Assembly (NCBI GenBank): GCA_038878695.1
Contig: JAVZVD010000001.1
Coordinates: 186,001 to 250,000 of the forward strand
DNA length: 64,000 nucleotides
From: Fervidicoccaceae archaeon
Lineage (GTDB): Archaea; Thermoproteota; Thermoprotei_A; Sulfolobales; Fervidicoccaceae
Direction: 5' to 3'
In this document: positions 61,899-64,000 of the stretch, piece by piece
Layout: the number at the start of each line of letters is the position of its first letter
Position numbering within the stretch: the first letter of the stretch is position 1
Made by a program: the position numbers and the translations under genes
Notes under the pieces: generated by a model
Database searches by the model: none
Seen by the model: the letters and a program-made list of their open reading frames with translations, nothing else
What the model was told of the DNA's origin: nothing

Positions 61899-62416
61899 GC
61901 GCGTCGCTCTCTCTCTAGAATGATTTTAAGAGCCGCACTCAGCTTTTCGTAGACCTTCTCGAGACTCTCGGATATCACCTTGGTGTCGAAAAGAACAGGC
62001 ATGAAGTTCGTATCTCCTCTCCATCTAGGAACTATGTGGACGTGAACGTGGTCTTCTAGGCCCGCCCCCGAGTCCCTTCCTATATTGATCCCCACGTTGA
62101 AGGCATCGGGCGAGAACGCCTCCCCGAGAGCTAACAGACCCAATCTGATTGTCGTGAAGAGATCCAGAGCCTCCTCGTTCTCGAGGTCTACGAGGCTTGC
62201 GACGTGCCTATAGGGGGCCACCATGATATGACCTGCGTTATAGGGGTAAAGGTTCAACATTAGGAGGCTCCTCTTTCCTCGATAGACGACTAAGTTCTCG
62301 TGGTCCTTCGATAGCGGGGCTTGGGCTGCCTCGCAGATGAAGCACCTAGCTCTCAGGCTCTCACTATTGATCCTCTTCAGGTACTCGCTTCGCCAAGGGG
62401 CCCATAATCTATCCAT
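61895..62416 (-). CDS. HIT family hydrolase
   Basis: Histidine-triad nucleotide hydrolase or transferase: CFICEAAQAP near the N-terminus, AGHIMVAPYRHV, and the triad HVHVHIVPRW. With 173 aa and an N-terminal WAPWRSEYL it resembles the AP4A-phosphorylase-like archaeal branch. ATG 62416 has GGGGAGGAG 9-10 nt upstream. First gene of a three-gene minus-strand operon. Confidence 0.9.
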   Translation of the reverse strand: MDRLWAPWRSEYLKRINSESLRARCFICEAAQAPLSKDHENLVVYRGKRSLLMLNLYPYNAGHIMVAPYRHVASLVDLENEEALDLFTTIRLGLLALGEAFSPDAFNVGINIGRDSGAGLEDHVHVHIVPRWRGDTNFMPVLFDTKVISESLEKVYEKLSAALKIILERERRA

Positions 62417-62539
62417 GTAATGCTCCTCCCCTTCGTCCGATGCCCGCTCTCGTGAGCGACGAGCTCTTGTGCGCAGGCTTAATGTGGATTCGAGCCCTGC
62501 ATTAATAGCTCTAATCGCTGCGCGATTTTCGTTGCTCTC

Positions 62540-64000
62540 TCACCTCGCCGCGCGTGGGTCCAGGCGAAGAGGGGGCTCGGGATCGACCTCTACGAGGCTC
62601 AGTGTAGAGGAGTCGGGCAGTTTAATCACGATTTGACCTACCCCTAATGCCTGGAGAATCGACGCGAGCTCCCCCTTCCGGCCCCCCAAAAGCCTCTCCA
62701 ACGTCTCGGCATAGACGGAGTCACTTGAGCCAAAAGCCACGATTGTTCCGAAGTTAGCGAGAATCTCGTTGGGCAGATCAATTAGGCTCTGCGTTGAGAG
62801 GATAAGCCCCGTACCAAAGCCGCGGCTCTCCTTGACCAGCCTCTTGGTGAAGTACAACGTTGACTCGCTCAGCCTCCAGGCCTCATCGATTATTAAGAGC
62901 CTCCTCAGAGTTGAGGAGGGTCCAATGGAATACATGAGGTCTAGATATGTGCTCAGGATAGCGGCTATAATGGCGAATCTCCCTTCGTCGGTCAAGTTTT
63001 CTAAGAGCAGAGCAGACCAGCGCTCGCCCAACGAATCTTTTATCGATACCGAGCCGCTCTCTGGCGGATCGACGTAAACGAGGCGTATTCCGAGATCCCT
63101 TTCCAAGCTCTCAACGGTCTGGAGGCTCCGGTCGAGCTTCTTAGTCGAGTCAAGCGACAGTCGCCTCCACCTCTGTCCCTCGAGGACTCGCTCCAATGCT
63201 GCCAAAGCCACCTCGGCGGCTTTCGGTTCGAGCCTCGTAGAATAAGAGAATCTGTACCTCTTGTAGCCTTTCGCTAGAAGCTTATCGGTATCTCCCTTTG
63301 GATCTATCAATGTTACATCTACGAGATTCCTGGCGTATAGTCTATTAGCCACAGTCGCTAGGAAAGTCGTCTTGCCCTTGCCAGTCGGTCCCACGACCAG
63401 TACGTGTCTCGAACCGTATTTGCTCAAGTCAAGGAGAAAGGGGATTCTCGTGCCCACTCTATAGCCGACCAGCACTCCTCTCGGGCTCAGACTTTCTCTC
63501 TCGAACGGAGGTAACGCGAGCGACGACGCAGACTCAACGACTCCTCCTACGGAAGTCTTCACCCTTGGGGCGCTCAAGAGAAGCGACTCCAACATGGGGG
63601 ACAGGGCTCTCCGCTCCAAGATCTTGGCCCTGGCGCCGAGCGCTATCGTGAGGGCTCTCGAAAGCTGCTGCGCTTCTCCACGCAACGCGTCAATTACGCT
63701 CTTCTTGTCCTGACCTCGCGTCCGGACGACGACGTAGAATCTTAGCCACCCGAGCCTCTCGCCGTTCCTAAGCCTCTCGTACATTCTTTTCAAAGCTCGT
63801 TCCCTCTCTCTTAACTTCTCGTCGTCCTGCTGCGAGCTCAGCACGGCTCTCAGCGAGCTGAGCTCCCTCTCGACTCGGCTGGCTAATTCGAGCGGATCCA
63901 CTCCTTTTCGAGCGACCCTTAGTTCGACCTCCGTTGATGCGTTAGAGAGAATCTTCCCTAGCACCAAAGCTCTATTGAAGAAGGCATCAGGAGTCCTGGC
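62540..64000 (-). CDS. HerA/VirB4-type ATPase, 5' end beyond window
   Basis: P-loop ATPase related to VirB4/TraC and HerA: Walker A VVGPTGKGKTTFL, ASDP-like DVTLIDPKGD, Walker B LLIIDEAWRL and ILSTQSLIDLP (sensor), with a helical N-terminal region. The frame stays open to base 64000 with in-frame residues ARTPDAFFNRAL before TTG 63967, so the protein is probably truncated by the window edge. Such ATPases pump DNA or protein in conjugation-like systems or process DNA ends; the role here is unknown. Confidence 0.8.
   Translation of the reverse strand, partial: ARTPDAFFNRALVLGKILSNASTEVELRVARKGVDPLELASRVERELSSLRAVLSSQQDDEKLRERERALKRMYERLRNGERLGWLRFYVVVRTRGQDKKSVIDALRGEAQQLSRALTIALGARAKILERRALSPMLESLLLSAPRVKTSVGGVVESASSLALPPFERESLSPRGVLVGYRVGTRIPFLLDLSKYGSRHVLVVGPTGKGKTTFLATVANRLYARNLVDVTLIDPKGDTDKLLAKGYKRYRFSYSTRLEPKAAEVALAALERVLEGQRWRRLSLDSTKKLDRSLQTVESLERDLGIRLVYVDPPESGSVSIKDSLGERWSALLLENLTDEGRFAIIAAILSTYLDLMYSIGPSSTLRRLLIIDEAWRLSESTLYFTKRLVKESRGFGTGLILSTQSLIDLPNEILANFGTIVAFGSSDSVYAETLERLLGGRKGELASILQALGVGQIVIKLPDSSTLSLVEVDPEPPLRLDPRAAR

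Noticed and set aside
62478-62506. A tRNA T-arm-like GGGCTCGAATCC on the minus strand
   Set aside because: No acceptor, D or anticodon arms could be built around it.

Overview
The window looks like a chromosomal core segment of a hyperthermophilic archaeon of the Thermoproteota (Crenarchaeota in the older sense). Lineage and lifestyle markers are the chromatin protein Cren7, RNA polymerase subunit Rpo8, reverse gyrase, two Alba paralogues, topoisomerase VI, archaeal glycerol-1-phosphate dehydrogenase (EgsA), archaeosine TGT, XPB helicase, diphthine synthase and deoxyhypusine synthase. Genes are tightly packed on both strands, with 4-nt start/stop overlaps, many GTG and TTG starts, TATA boxes about 26 nt from starts (often leaderless) and frequent convergent 3' overlaps. 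No rRNA, integrase, transposase or CRISPR-Cas gene was seen. The species cannot be named from this.

Layout. 1-10 kb: small membrane protein, N-acetyltransferase, ferredoxin, PHP protein, a box C/D sRNA candidate, phosphoribosyltransferase, MTA phosphorylase, a proteasome beta subunit of the inactive type, endonuclease V, the regulator/riboflavin kinase, an SDR and GAPN. 10-18 kb: tRNA-Val(UAC), a divergently organised branched-chain amino-acid type ABC importer, CTP synthase and signal peptidase. 18-28 kb: glycine decarboxylase subunits, MptE, a thioredoxin-like protein, an ACT protein, a ferredoxin, divergent rpo8/lsm, TgtA and a TFB-like protein. 28-32 kb: Cren7, topoisomerase VI, translin-like protein and an intron-containing tRNA-Met. 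32-44 kb: FKBP, rRNA/tRNA methylase, Nip7-like protein, tRNA-Lys, DphB, FAD synthetase-like protein, RtcA, NadM, a 395-bp repeat-bearing gap, a cation exchanger, Dcd, TrpS, tRNA-Val(CAC), EgsA and RtcB. 44-49 kb: a minus-strand pilus operon (pilin, secretion ATPase, TadC-like membrane protein). 48-56 kb: aldolase, Dys, AhcY, DUF72, an AbrB-ACT regulator, XPB and several unrecognised genes. 56-64 kb: alba, reverse gyrase, a second alba-like gene, HIT protein and a HerA/VirB4-type ATPase running off the window.

Functional threads. DNA topology and chromatin (Alba x2, Cren7, reverse gyrase, topoisomerase VI), RNA processing (RtcA, RtcB, Lsm, Nip7-like, TgtA, C/D sRNA, spliced tRNA), cofactors (riboflavin kinase and FAD synthetase-like protein for FMN/FAD, NadM for NAD, MptE for pterin) and methyl-group salvage (MtnP, AhcY) are well represented. 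Most notable are an apparently complete 155-residue mini-intein in the pilus ATPase, a 50-nt perfect repeat shared by tRNA-Met and tRNA-Val(CAC) that extends 21 nt beyond the tRNAs, a reduced TFB-like protein overlapping tgtA by 214 nt, reverse gyrase flanked by two Alba genes, and scattered CRISPR-like repeats downstream of the exchanger gene.
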